Shown here: in pieces, positions 27,443-34,873 of the stretch | Numbering within the stretch: the first letter of the stretch is position 1 | How the letters are laid out: the number at the start of each line of letters is the position of its first letter | NCBI GenBank assembly: GCA_964608315.1 | Contig: CAZSNF010000008.1 | Coordinates: 62,001-126,000 of the forward strand | DNA length: 64,000 nucleotides | Direction: 5' to 3' | From: VXPQ01 sp964608315 | GTDB lineage: Bacteria > Bacteroidota > Rhodothermia > Rhodothermales > VXPQ01 | Notes under the pieces: model-generated | Told to the model about the DNA's origin: nothing | The model's input: the letters and a program-made list of their open reading frames with translations, nothing else | Databases searched by the model: none | Position numbers and translations under genes: made by a program

Positions 27443-29374
27443 TTGACCGATTCCCCTCATACGACGGCGCCGGAGCAATCCCCTGCGCCACGACAATCGC
27501 CTGCGCCGGAAGCATCCGCCGGGACGGCCTCCGCCCCCGAAAAGGAAACGGCGACAAGCGACGTCCGCGCCGCCGAGGCGCCCGCCGCAACGGGACAAGC
27601 CTCCGCGGCCAACGCCCTGAATAATTATCCGGCCTGGGCCCGCGACCTGGCGCGCAAATACCTCACGAAAACGCTCACGCAATTCATTCTCTACGGGAAT
27701 GTCCGCGACCTCGTCCCGGGAGAAGCCGAAGGCGGACGCCCCAGCTATGCGCCGCTCCGCGAATTTCTTGCAGACGATCTGTTTGCGGGGCGGGACGCGG
27801 TGATTTTTTACGACCGCTCCGCAGGCATTCATTTTGCGGACGCAGCGTCGAGAAAAGATTTTCACCGGGCCGTTTCGGGATACGACGCCATTTTCGGCAC
27901 CGAGTATGCGCGCGCGCTGCCAAGAGATCCCGTGCGCGTGTTTTCCGTACTGGAAAATTATTTCCGAACCCGCCTCGCCGACGGGCTGCGCATTGCCTGC
28001 GTGGTGGATTATGCGGAAACCATCGTTCCGATGGCCGAAGCGTCCATGTATTCCGCCGAAGACCGAAATGCGCTCGTATTCCTCCAGAAATGGGCGCACG
28101 ATCCCGTCTTTCTCGCAGGCGACTTCACCCTTTGCCTCATTGCGGAAAACCTTACGGACCTGAATCGGCAGCTCGTGCAAAGTCCGTACACGGCGGAAAT
28201 ACGGATTCCCATGCCGGACGAGGAGGCCCGCCTCGCTTTTGCGCGCAACGCCCTTCTGGGCCGGGAAACCCTTTTTGCGGAGCATTCGGAAGTTTCCCCG
28301 GAAGCCGTGGCGCACCACACCGCAGGCCTGGGATACACCCAACTCCGCACCATCCTCGCCGATGTGCTCGAAAACCGCGCAACGCTGATCTTCGAGACGC
28401 TTTCCGGCATGAAAAAGGAATTCATCGAGGCGGAAGCGTACGGCATGCTGGAGTTCGTGGAAACCGGATTCAACCTGGACATGGTGGCCGGACACCGGCA
28501 GGCCAAGGCGCATCTCCGGCAGGCCGCCGACGCCTTGCGGGCCGCCCGCCCGGACGTATTGCCCATGGGCTATCTGGTCAGCGGGCCCGTGGGCACAGGC
28601 AAAACCTTCCTGATCACTTGCTTTGCAGGCGAGATAGGCGTTCCCATGGTGACGCTGAAGAACTTCCGTTCGCAATGGCAGGGCGTCACCGAGGGCAATC
28701 TCGAAAAAATCCTCCATTTGCTGGAGGCCATGACGCCGGTGGCGGTTATGATCGACGAGGCGGACACGGCGCTCGGCAACCGGGACGCCCAGGGCGATTC
28801 GGGCGTTTCCAGCCGCGTGTTCGGGCAGATCGCCACCTTCATGAGCAACCCGTCCCACCGGGGACGCATTCTCTTCTTCCTCGTTACGGCGCGCCCGGAC
28901 CTGATGCCCATCGACCTGAAACGACAAGGCCGGGCCGAAGAGCATATCGCCCTGTTCTACCCGGAAGAAAAAGACGAACGGGAGGAATTGCTGCGCGTCG
29001 TCATGCAGCGGACCGGCGCCCGACTGGACTTGTCCGACATACCGGACGTCTTGCTGAACGGCGATCGTCCGTTCAGCGGGGCGGACATGGAGGCGCTGTT
29101 TACGCGCGCAAAGTTTCGGGCGAACGCGCAACAAACCGGGCGCGGCGCAACCCCCTCCGATACGCAGAACGGCGCGCAATCCATCTCCAGAAAGATTCTC
29201 GAAGAAGCGGTGCGCGATTTTATCCCGCCCGCCTACCCCGAAGAGGTGGAATTGCAAACGCTCGCGGCGGTCCTGGAATGCACGAGCAGAGCCCTTCTCC
29301 CCGAAAAATATCGCGCGATGGAGCGGGCAGACATCATCCGCCGCGTACAGGAATTGAAACGACTCGTGGAGTGA
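27443..29374 (+). CDS. AAA-type ATPase of unknown role
   Basis: 643 residues, apparently starting with TTG at 27443; no better start is visible before the conserved region. The first 50 residues are Pro/Ala/Ser-rich and probably disordered. Residues about 55-330 look like a degenerate ATPase-like half (YGNVRDLVP, VIFYDRSAGIHF). Residues about 350-560 form a classical AAA domain with Walker A GPVGTGKT (near 380), Walker B VAVMIDEAD (near 433) and a sensor-like LFFLVTARPDLMP. The rest is helical with SGADMEALFTRAKF, typical of an AAA lid. This is the CDC48/SpoVK-like clade, but I cannot assign a substrate. It is convergent with mazG, with about 50 bases between their ends. No partner gene is apparent. 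Confidence -1.
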   Translation: MTDSPHTTAPEQSPAPRQSPAPEASAGTASAPEKETATSDVRAAEAPAATGQASAANALNNYPAWARDLARKYLTKTLTQFILYGNVRDLVPGEAEGGRPSYAPLREFLADDLFAGRDAVIFYDRSAGIHFADAASRKDFHRAVSGYDAIFGTEYARALPRDPVRVFSVLENYFRTRLADGLRIACVVDYAETIVPMAEASMYSAEDRNALVFLQKWAHDPVFLAGDFTLCLIAENLTDLNRQLVQSPYTAEIRIPMPDEEARLAFARNALLGRETLFAEHSEVSPEAVAHHTAGLGYTQLRTILADVLENRATLIFETLSGMKKEFIEAEAYGMLEFVETGFNLDMVAGHRQAKAHLRQAADALRAARPDVLPMGYLVSGPVGTGKTFLITCFAGEIGVPMVTLKNFRSQWQGVTEGNLEKILHLLEAMTPVAVMIDEADTALGNRDAQGDSGVSSRVFGQIATFMSNPSHRGRILFFLVTARPDLMPIDLKRQGRAEEHIALFYPEEKDEREELLRVVMQRTGARLDLSDIPDVLLNGDRPFSGADMEALFTRAKFRANAQQTGRGATPSDTQNGAQSISRKILEEAVRDFIPPAYPEEVELQTLAAVLECTSRALLPEKYRAMERADIIRRVQELKRLVE

Positions 29375-29422
29375 AAACGGGCGGCCCGGTTTGCAGGGCG
29401 CGAGCCGATTTTTCGCTTCCCG

Positions 29423-30292
29423 TCACGCTTCGCCGCCTTCCTTCTCCCGCGCCTTCGCCTCTTCCCAGAAGGCGTCCATTTCTGCAAGCGTGGATTCCGC
29501 AGGCGTCCGCCCCAGAGCGGCCAGCCGCTCCTCAATGCGTCGAAAGCGCCGCGCGAAGGCGTCGTTCGTTCGGGAAAGCGCGTTTTCCGCATTGAGGCCG
29601 CTCATCCGCGCATAATTCACCAAGGCAAACAGCACATCCCCGAACTCGCGCTCCCGCTCCTCCGCGGGAACGTCCGGGGCGTCCACTTCCGCAAATTCCC
29701 GGATTTCCTCGCAGACTTTTTCCCAGGCGCCGGACCGTTCGGGAAAATCGAATCCCACGCCGGCGGCTTTCTGCTGGATGCGATGGGCCCGCAGCAGCGC
29801 CGGAAGACGCCGGGGCACCCCCTCCAGCGCCGATTTCTTCTTTCTCTCCGTCAATTTGATTTGCTCCCAGTTGCGCACCACCTCGTCTGCATTGTCCGCC
29901 TGCGCATTCTGGAACACATGCGGATGCCGACGCACCAGCTTGTCCGTTTCCTGGCGGATAATGTCCGTCAGCGAGAAGCGCCCGTCCTCCTCGGCGATCG
30001 CCCCGTGAAACGCCACATGCAGCAGCAGATCGCCCAGTTCTTCGCACAAACCTTCCCGGTCCGCCTCGTCGATCGCCGAAACAGCCTCATAGGCCTCCTC
30101 GATCAGCAAATGCTTGACGGATTCGTGGGTCTGCTCCCTGTCCCAGGGGCAATCCCGCCGCAATCGCCGGACAATGGCGGAAAATGCAGCGTACGCCGAA
30201 CGCTCTTCTTCTCCGGGGGCAAACGCAGGATCCGCCATGCCGTCGTACGTGAATTTTCTATCGGGAACTTGCGTCATATGTTCAATGTACAT
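29423..30292 (-). CDS. mazG: Nucleoside triphosphate pyrophosphohydrolase MazG
   Basis: Up to 289 residues; the ATG at 30292, that at 30277 (MTQVPD) or a later one could be the start. The MazG fold is clear: RLRRDCPWDREQTHESVKHLLIEEAYEAVSAI, with the metal-binding pattern EEAYE followed by EELGD, then LLLHVAFHGAIAEEDGRFSLTDII and RRHPHVF. The second half repeats the fold (VGFDFPERSGAWEKVCEEIREF, EFGDVLFALVNYARMSGLNAENAL), as in full-length MazG. It hydrolyses non-canonical or excess NTPs to NMP and pyrophosphate, a house-cleaning and stress role. Repeat copy F abuts its upstream end, so the element may supply or disturb its promoter. Confidence -1.
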   Translation of the reverse strand: MYIEHMTQVPDRKFTYDGMADPAFAPGEEERSAYAAFSAIVRRLRRDCPWDREQTHESVKHLLIEEAYEAVSAIDEADREGLCEELGDLLLHVAFHGAIAEEDGRFSLTDIIRQETDKLVRRHPHVFQNAQADNADEVVRNWEQIKLTERKKKSALEGVPRRLPALLRAHRIQQKAAGVGFDFPERSGAWEKVCEEIREFAEVDAPDVPAEEREREFGDVLFALVNYARMSGLNAENALSRTNDAFARRFRRIEERLAALGRTPAESTLAEMDAFWEEAKAREKEGGEA

Positions 30293-30295
30293 ACA

Positions 30296-30439
30296 TTAAA
30301 GAACATTCTGATCAAGTCCGCAAAGATCAGGGCTTTTGCGAGGGGCGCGCCGGCAAGGAATGGCGATGCGGTCATGACATTCCTCTGCGAGCGAAGGCAA
30401 CGCGCTGAGCGAAGCGGTTTTGATCAGAGCTTCCTTAAA
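30296..30439 (-). repeat. Interspersed repeat, copy F (internally shortened)
   Basis: Both ends are inverted copies of each other: TTAAAGAACATTCTGATCAA on the left and TTTTGATCAGAGCTTCCTTA on the right. The inner part, with GCAAGGAATGGCGATGCGGT, matches the reverse complement of the right half of the full copies. It lies 3 bases upstream of the first possible mazG start. Confidence -1.
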
Positions 30440-30637
30440 TAGCGAATCGCATGCAAACCAGACCCGCCGCAGGCGTACACGCCATGGCGTACTCCGCATA
30501 CCGTCCGCGCCATGCCGTAAAGGTACGGGGCGGCGCGTTCATACGCGATGAAAAACCTGCGGGGCGGACGCACCGCAGGCAAACAGGACGCCGCAACGCG
30601 CCCGCAGAACCGCTGCGCCCGAATATCCATAATCCTA

Positions 30638-30718
30638 ATATCCACAGCCTGAATGCCCGCAACCCCGATGTCCACAAAATGTGCACCTGTCGCTGTGAAT
30701 ACGCTGCGCTTGTCCACA
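30638..30718 (+). other. Cluster of DnaA-box-like sequences
   Basis: ATATCCACA (30638), ATGTCCACA (30668) and TTGTCCACA (30710) each differ from the TTATCCACA consensus at one or two bases. A weaker inverse match TGTGGGAAA follows at about 30745. Together with the AT-rich stretch 150 bases on, this could be a replication or DnaA-titration site. Short degenerate motifs in an 80-base span could also occur by chance. Confidence -1.
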
Positions 30719-30812
30719 GCCGAAAAGAAGCCGTGTCCAAAAAATGTGGGAAAGTAATCGCCATGATTTCCAGCCTGGTGCGTAACGTACGAACGCGGAA
30801 TTTCCTCCCCGG

Positions 30813-30855
30813 GATCAAGGGTACTCTGCTCGAAACCGCTTCGCTCAGCGTATCC
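30813..30855 (+). repeat. Partial interspersed repeat, copy G
   Basis: GATCAAGGGTACTCTGCTCG followed by AAACCGCTTCGCTCAGCG and TATCC matches the reverse complement of the right end of copy F. Only one end of the element is present. Confidence -1.
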
Positions 30856-30988
30856 TCGATAAAAAATTTTTATCCCGGAGGTTATGTTCGAGCATGTTGC
30901 GGGTCTATATGAGAGAGCCTGCAGCCATGGCGTCGCGGGCCGACATCGCATTCGCTACCAATACACGTAAAAACAGAGAGGTATTCTC

Positions 30989-31456
30989 ATGGCATACGCC
31001 ATCAACAAAGCCATCCTGATCGGCAATCTCGGACAGGATCCGGAAATACGCTACACCGGAAACGGAACGGCCGTATGCAACATGCGGCTCGCCACCACGG
31101 AACGGTACAAGGACTCCAGCGGCGAAATGGTCGAGCGGACCGAATGGCACAATGTGGTGACCTGGGCCCGCCTTGCGGAAATTTGCGGCGAATACCTGCG
31201 CAAAGGATCCAAGGTGTATTTCGAGGGGCAAATCCAGACGCGTTCCTGGGAAGACCGCGACGGCAACACGCGCTACACCACAGAAATCCGCGCGCGCGAC
31301 ATGCTGATGCTGGACTCGCGGGGCGGGAATGGATCAGGGAACGGCGCGGGCAACGGCTTTTCCGGAAGCAAAACGCAGGCGCCCCGGAAAGCGGCGGCCC
31401 CGGCCGGCGCCGAGGCGGACTCAGGGTTCGAGCCAGACGACGATCTCCCGTTCTGA
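30989..31456 (+). CDS. ssb: Single-stranded DNA-binding protein
   Basis: 155 residues with a good AGAGAGG ribosome site about 9 bases upstream. The OB fold covers residues 1-108: INKAILIGNLGQDPEIRYT, GTAVCNMRLATTERYKD, RTEWHNVVTWARLAEICGEYL, KGSKVYFEGQIQTRSWEDRDG, RYTTEIRA. A Gly/Ser/Asn-rich linker follows, and then the acidic tip DDDLPF that recruits replication and repair proteins. Size and domain order are those of ordinary bacterial SSB. It stands alone, without rpsF/rpsR as neighbours. Confidence -1.
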   Translation: MAYAINKAILIGNLGQDPEIRYTGNGTAVCNMRLATTERYKDSSGEMVERTEWHNVVTWARLAEICGEYLRKGSKVYFEGQIQTRSWEDRDGNTRYTTEIRARDMLMLDSRGGNGSGNGAGNGFSGSKTQAPRKAAAPAGAEADSGFEPDDDLPF

Positions 31457-31528
31457 TCCATGTCGGAATATGTCCGCAGGGCGCTGTGCGGACAGCGCAA
31501 CCTGACGCCCTTTGCAAGGTTTCCGGTC

Positions 31529-31580
31529 CCGGGCCAGAAACGCAGACGTTGTCCCTTGCCCGGGGAGGTTTCTGGCCCGG
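31529..31580 (+). promoter_or_regulatory. Long inverted repeat upstream of the DNA methyltransferase
   Basis: Perfect 13-base arms CCGGGCCAGAAAC (31529-31541) and GTTTCTGGCCCGG (31568-31580) are separated by 26 bases. There is no T run, so it is not a standard terminator. It could be an mRNA hairpin or a paired operator controlling the methyltransferase, or an ssb transcript end. Confidence -1.
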
Positions 31581-31627
31581 CTCTGCGGGGACGCCAGGAT
31601 ATGCCCACCTGATGCACAACGCGCCGA

Positions 31628-32482
31628 ATGCAAGCAAACGGGCAGGACGCGACCGCGACGGAATGCATTATCGAATGCGCGGACAACCTTGCATTCATGC
31701 AGGAACTCGGCGACGGTCGCATGAAGCTGATCGTCACGTCGCCGCCGTATAACCTCGACAAGGCCTACGAGAAACGGGCGCCGCTGGAAGAATATCTGAA
31801 ACGGCAGGATCGCGTCGTTGCCGAATGCGTACGGCTGTTGCATCCCTCCGGCTCTCTGTGCTGGCAGGTCGGCAATTACGTGAAGAACGGGGCTATTGTC
31901 CCGCTTGATGCGGCGCTGTATCCGCTTTTTCGCAAGCACGGCCTGAAAATGCGCAACCGGATCGTGTGGCATTTCGGGCATGGCCTCCATTGCTCGAAAC
32001 GCTTCTCCGGGCGTTACGAAACGATCAACTGGTGGACCCGGAGCGACGATTACACGTTTCATCTGGACCCGGTCCGGGTTCCGGCGAAATATCCGAACAA
32101 GCGACATTTCAAAGGACCGAATATCGGGCGGTTGTCGGGAAATCCGAAAGGCAAAAACCCCAGCGACGTGTGGCAATTTCCCAGTGTGAAGAATAATCAT
32201 GTGGAGAAAACAATCCATCCCTGCCAGTTTCCGGTCGAACTGGCGGAGCGGCTCGTGCTGTCCATGACCGATCCGGGCGATGCAGTGTTCGACCCGTATA
32301 TGGGCGTCGGATCATCGGTCGTCGCAGCGCTGAAGCATGGCAGAACGGCGTACGGCTGCGATATTTCGCCCGACTATACGGCAATCGCCCGGGACCGGGT
32401 TCGGGCGCTGCGCAACGGTACGCTCCGTACGCGCCCCATGGGGAAACCCGTGTACGACCCCGCCAGACGGCGTAAATCGTAA
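31628..32482 (+). CDS. Orphan DNA methyltransferase (N6-adenine or N4-cytosine, SPPY type)
   Basis: 284 residues. Catalytic motif IV is TSPPYN at residues 37-42, and the AdoMet-binding motif I comes late, at about 220 (DPGDAVFDPYMGVGSSVVAALKHGRTAYGCDISPDY). This IV-then-I order is the beta class of amino-methyltransferases. A target-recognition region lies between (NRIVWHFGHGLHCSKRFSGRYETINWWTRS). The SPPY form occurs in both N4-cytosine and N6-adenine enzymes, so the methylated base is undecided. No restriction endonuclease is next to it, so it is probably a solitary methylase with an epigenetic or self-protection role. The following gene starts 50 bases later and is unrelated. Confidence -1.
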   Translation: MQANGQDATATECIIECADNLAFMQELGDGRMKLIVTSPPYNLDKAYEKRAPLEEYLKRQDRVVAECVRLLHPSGSLCWQVGNYVKNGAIVPLDAALYPLFRKHGLKMRNRIVWHFGHGLHCSKRFSGRYETINWWTRSDDYTFHLDPVRVPAKYPNKRHFKGPNIGRLSGNPKGKNPSDVWQFPSVKNNHVEKTIHPCQFPVELAERLVLSMTDPGDAVFDPYMGVGSSVVAALKHGRTAYGCDISPDYTAIARDRVRALRNGTLRTRPMGKPVYDPARRRKS

Positions 32483-32532
32483 CCGCATCGCCCGAAGCGC
32501 GTATCATCCATGCGAACCGCCCTGCTTCCGCC

Positions 32533-33300
32533 ATGCCCATTCGCCCCTACATTCTTGCAGACACCAACTGGAAAGCCGTCCGGCAAACCCGATACGATGT
32601 GGCGGTGCTTCCCTGGGGCGCCACAGAAGCGCACAACTACCATCTGCCCTACTCCACCGATGTAACCCAATGCGACCATATCGCCGCCGAAGCGGCGCGC
32701 AAGGCATGGGAAGCCGAGGCTAACGTCATCGTGCTGCCCACCATTCCTTTCGGCGTCAACACCGGGCAGTTCGACGTCAAGCTGGACATGAACCTTTTCC
32801 CGAGTACGCAGGCCGCGATACTCGGGGATATCGTCGATACCGTTTCGCGGACCGAAATACGGAAGCTGCTGATCCTGAACGGGCATGGAGGCAATGATTT
32901 TCGGCAAATGATCCGGGAAATCGGCGTCGCCCACCCGAACATGTTTCTGTGCGAAATGCACTGGTTCAGGGCGCTGGATCCTGCGGAATATTTCGAAATG
33001 CCGGTGGATCACGCCGGCGAAATGGAAACGAGCCTGATGATGTACCTTGCCCCCCGACTCGTGCTGCCGCTCGACGAGGCGAGCGACGGCGCCGAACGGC
33101 GATTCAACATAGAAGGGCTGCGGCAAAAATGGGTCTGGGCCGAACGGCAATGGTCGCAGATCACCGAGAGCACGGGCGTGGGAGACCCGTCTCGCGCCAC
33201 GCCGGACAAGGGCGCCCGGTTCTTCGACGACCTGACGACGAAAATCGCTGCTTTCCTGAAGGAGCTGGCGGACGCCGACCTTGACGACCTGTACGAATAG
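32533..33300 (+). CDS. Creatininase-family amidohydrolase
   Basis: 255 residues. The creatininase fold is seen in VAVLPWGATEAHNYHLPYSTDV (Glu and His for metal binding), VIVLPTIPFGVNTG, KLLILNGHGGNDFRQMIRE and DHAGEMETSLMMYLAP, where the last Glu is the usual second-metal ligand. The family includes creatinine amidohydrolase, mycofactocin MftE and FAPy deformylase ArfB, all acting on C-N bonds with two metals. Nothing nearby singles out one substrate. It is cytoplasmic, with no signal peptide. Confidence -1.
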   Translation: MPIRPYILADTNWKAVRQTRYDVAVLPWGATEAHNYHLPYSTDVTQCDHIAAEAARKAWEAEANVIVLPTIPFGVNTGQFDVKLDMNLFPSTQAAILGDIVDTVSRTEIRKLLILNGHGGNDFRQMIREIGVAHPNMFLCEMHWFRALDPAEYFEMPVDHAGEMETSLMMYLAPRLVLPLDEASDGAERRFNIEGLRQKWVWAERQWSQITESTGVGDPSRATPDKGARFFDDLTTKIAAFLKELADADLDDLYE

Positions 33301-33420
33301 CGCGCGGGCGCTTCGCTCGCTCCATGCCGCGGCGGAAGCAAACCTGCGCGAATGTATGCGCAAATGCCTATTTTCAGTATCCTTTTTCCTGTCGCTTGAG
33401 CGGAACTGACCGCCCCTGCA

Positions 33421-34785
33421 TTGGACCCCGACCCTGCTTCGTTATTCTTTCTCGCGCAGACTGCGCCCGCCTCGCTGAGCGGGACCTTCGTGGCCGCTTG
33501 CGCACTCGCGCTCGCGGCGCTCCTCCTGATGTCGGCGATCTTTTCCGGCTCAGAGGTAGCGCTTTTTTCGCTTACCGGTTCGGCGAAAGCGTCTCTCGCA
33601 GAAGCAGGCGACCGCACGGCAAGGCGGGTGCTGAAACTGCTCGAACGGCCCCGGCGGCTACTCATCACCATCCTGATCCTGAACACGGCTACGAATGTGG
33701 CCGCCGCCATCGTGGCCGCCCTGCTGACCGCCAGAATCGCCGAGGCCATGGCGTGGAGCTGGGCCGTCACAGTCGTTCTGGAGGTCGTAGCGCTGACCTT
33801 CGTCATCCTGGTCATGAGCGAAATTACGCCGAAATTGCTGGCCGTGCGCCACGCTGAAACGTTCAGCCGAACGGTCTCCGGACCGCTGGCGACGCTGCAT
33901 CGCATCCTGTATCCCCTGTCCGGCTTCCTTGCCCGCTCGACGCGATTCATGCGCGAGCGACTCGAAACCGAAGGCGAGCGCATCTCCCCGGAAGACCTCA
34001 AAACGCTCGCCGACGTCGGCGAGGCGCACGGCACCCTCGAAGAGGAAGAAAAGGAGATGATTTACTCTATCGTGGAGTTTGGAGAAACATCCGTCCGGGA
34101 AATCATGGTAAGCCGGCTGGACGTCGTAGCGCTTCCGATAACCGCCGACATCGGGGAAGCCCTCGAACTGATCCGCAATACGGGGCATTCGCGTATCCCA
34201 TTGTACGCCGATCACCTGGACAACATCCTGGGCGTCGTGTACGCGAAGGACTTGCTCCCCCATCTGCTGAGCGCGAACGGAAACGCACCGCTCGACTGGA
34301 GGGAGGTGGCCCGCCCGGCCATTTTCGTGCCGCCCGGCAAGAAACTGGACGATCTGTTAAAGGATCTGCAGGCGAAAAAAACCCATATGGCCGTGGTCGT
34401 GGACGAATACGGCGGCACGGCGGGCCTGGTCACGCTGGAAGACGTTCTGGAGGAAATCGTCGGAGAAATTCGCGACGAACACGACGAAAGCGAGGAGCAA
34501 CTCTACGAGCGGCTCGACGACGCCACGTACCTGTTCGACGCCCGCATCGATCTGGACGACGTGAACGAATTGCTGGACGCCTCGCTGGACACCGAAGCAT
34601 ACGATTTCGAGACGCTGGGCGGCTTGATCTTCCATGAAACCGGAACGATCCCGGAAGAAGGCGCCAGTTTGCAAATCGAAGACCTGATCATGCGGGTCGT
34701 AACGGTGGAAAACAACCGGATAGGCCGAGTGCACGTACGCCGCACCCTGCCTTCCGGCAAACAGAATAACAGCGAAACGGATTGA
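33421..34785 (+). CDS. CNNM/CorC-HlyC family membrane protein (GldE-like)
   Basis: 454 residues starting with TTG at 33421; the next Met would remove part of the first membrane segment. Residues about 20-190 are a DUF21/CNNM domain with three to four membrane helices (FVAACALALAALLLMSAIFSGSEVALFSL, LLITILILNTATNVAAAIV, VVLEVVALTFVILVMSEITPKLLA). Residues about 215-335 are a CBS pair (VREIMVSRLDVVALP, LIRNTGHSRIPLYADHLDNILGVVYAKDLL, THMAVVVDEYGGTAGLVTLEDVLEEIVGEI). The end is the CorC_HlyC domain (DARIDLDDVNELLD, TLGGLIFHETG). The family exports Mg/Co or, as GldE in Bacteroidota, supports gliding and T9SS function. GldE is a tempting assignment here but not proven. Confidence -1.
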   Translation: MDPDPASLFFLAQTAPASLSGTFVAACALALAALLLMSAIFSGSEVALFSLTGSAKASLAEAGDRTARRVLKLLERPRRLLITILILNTATNVAAAIVAALLTARIAEAMAWSWAVTVVLEVVALTFVILVMSEITPKLLAVRHAETFSRTVSGPLATLHRILYPLSGFLARSTRFMRERLETEGERISPEDLKTLADVGEAHGTLEEEEKEMIYSIVEFGETSVREIMVSRLDVVALPITADIGEALELIRNTGHSRIPLYADHLDNILGVVYAKDLLPHLLSANGNAPLDWREVARPAIFVPPGKKLDDLLKDLQAKKTHMAVVVDEYGGTAGLVTLEDVLEEIVGEIRDEHDESEEQLYERLDDATYLFDARIDLDDVNELLDASLDTEAYDFETLGGLIFHETGTIPEEGASLQIEDLIMRVVTVENNRIGRVHVRRTLPSGKQNNSETD

Positions 34786-34802
34786 GGATACTCCGATTAT
34801 CC
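34783..34802 (-). repeat. Terminal fragment of the interspersed repeat, copy H
   Basis: TTGAGGATACTCCGATTATC matches the terminal inverted sequence of the family with three or four changes. It overlaps the stop codon of the CorC-like gene and precedes purF. Confidence -1.
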
Positions 34803-34873
34803 GTTGTATGGCGTACGGGAATTGCCTACCTTGTCCGTTATGCATAGTGTTAACAGGCCCTAAACGAAACCGA

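Larger units (their letters stand above)
30293..30988. other. 696-base region without a convincing gene between mazG and ssb
   Basis: The divergent spacer holds repeat copies F (30296-30439) and G (30813-30855) and a cluster of DnaA-box-like motifs (30638-30718). Several open frames cross it, but none has family features, a good ribosome site or plausible composition. An AT-rich stretch AAAAAATTTTTATCC lies at about 30861-30876, upstream of ssb. Confidence -1.

Noticed and set aside
27221..29257. A 678-codon minus-strand open frame opposite the AAA ATPase gene
   Set aside because: No recognisable domain and low-complexity Gly/Arg ends; the plus strand has Walker motifs. Similar antisense frames at 22133-23992, 36557-38458 and 55658-57343 were rejected for the same reason.
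30451..30912. A 153-codon plus-strand frame between mazG and ssb
   Set aside because: Composition is irregular, it crosses repeat copy G, and no family or ribosome site is visible.
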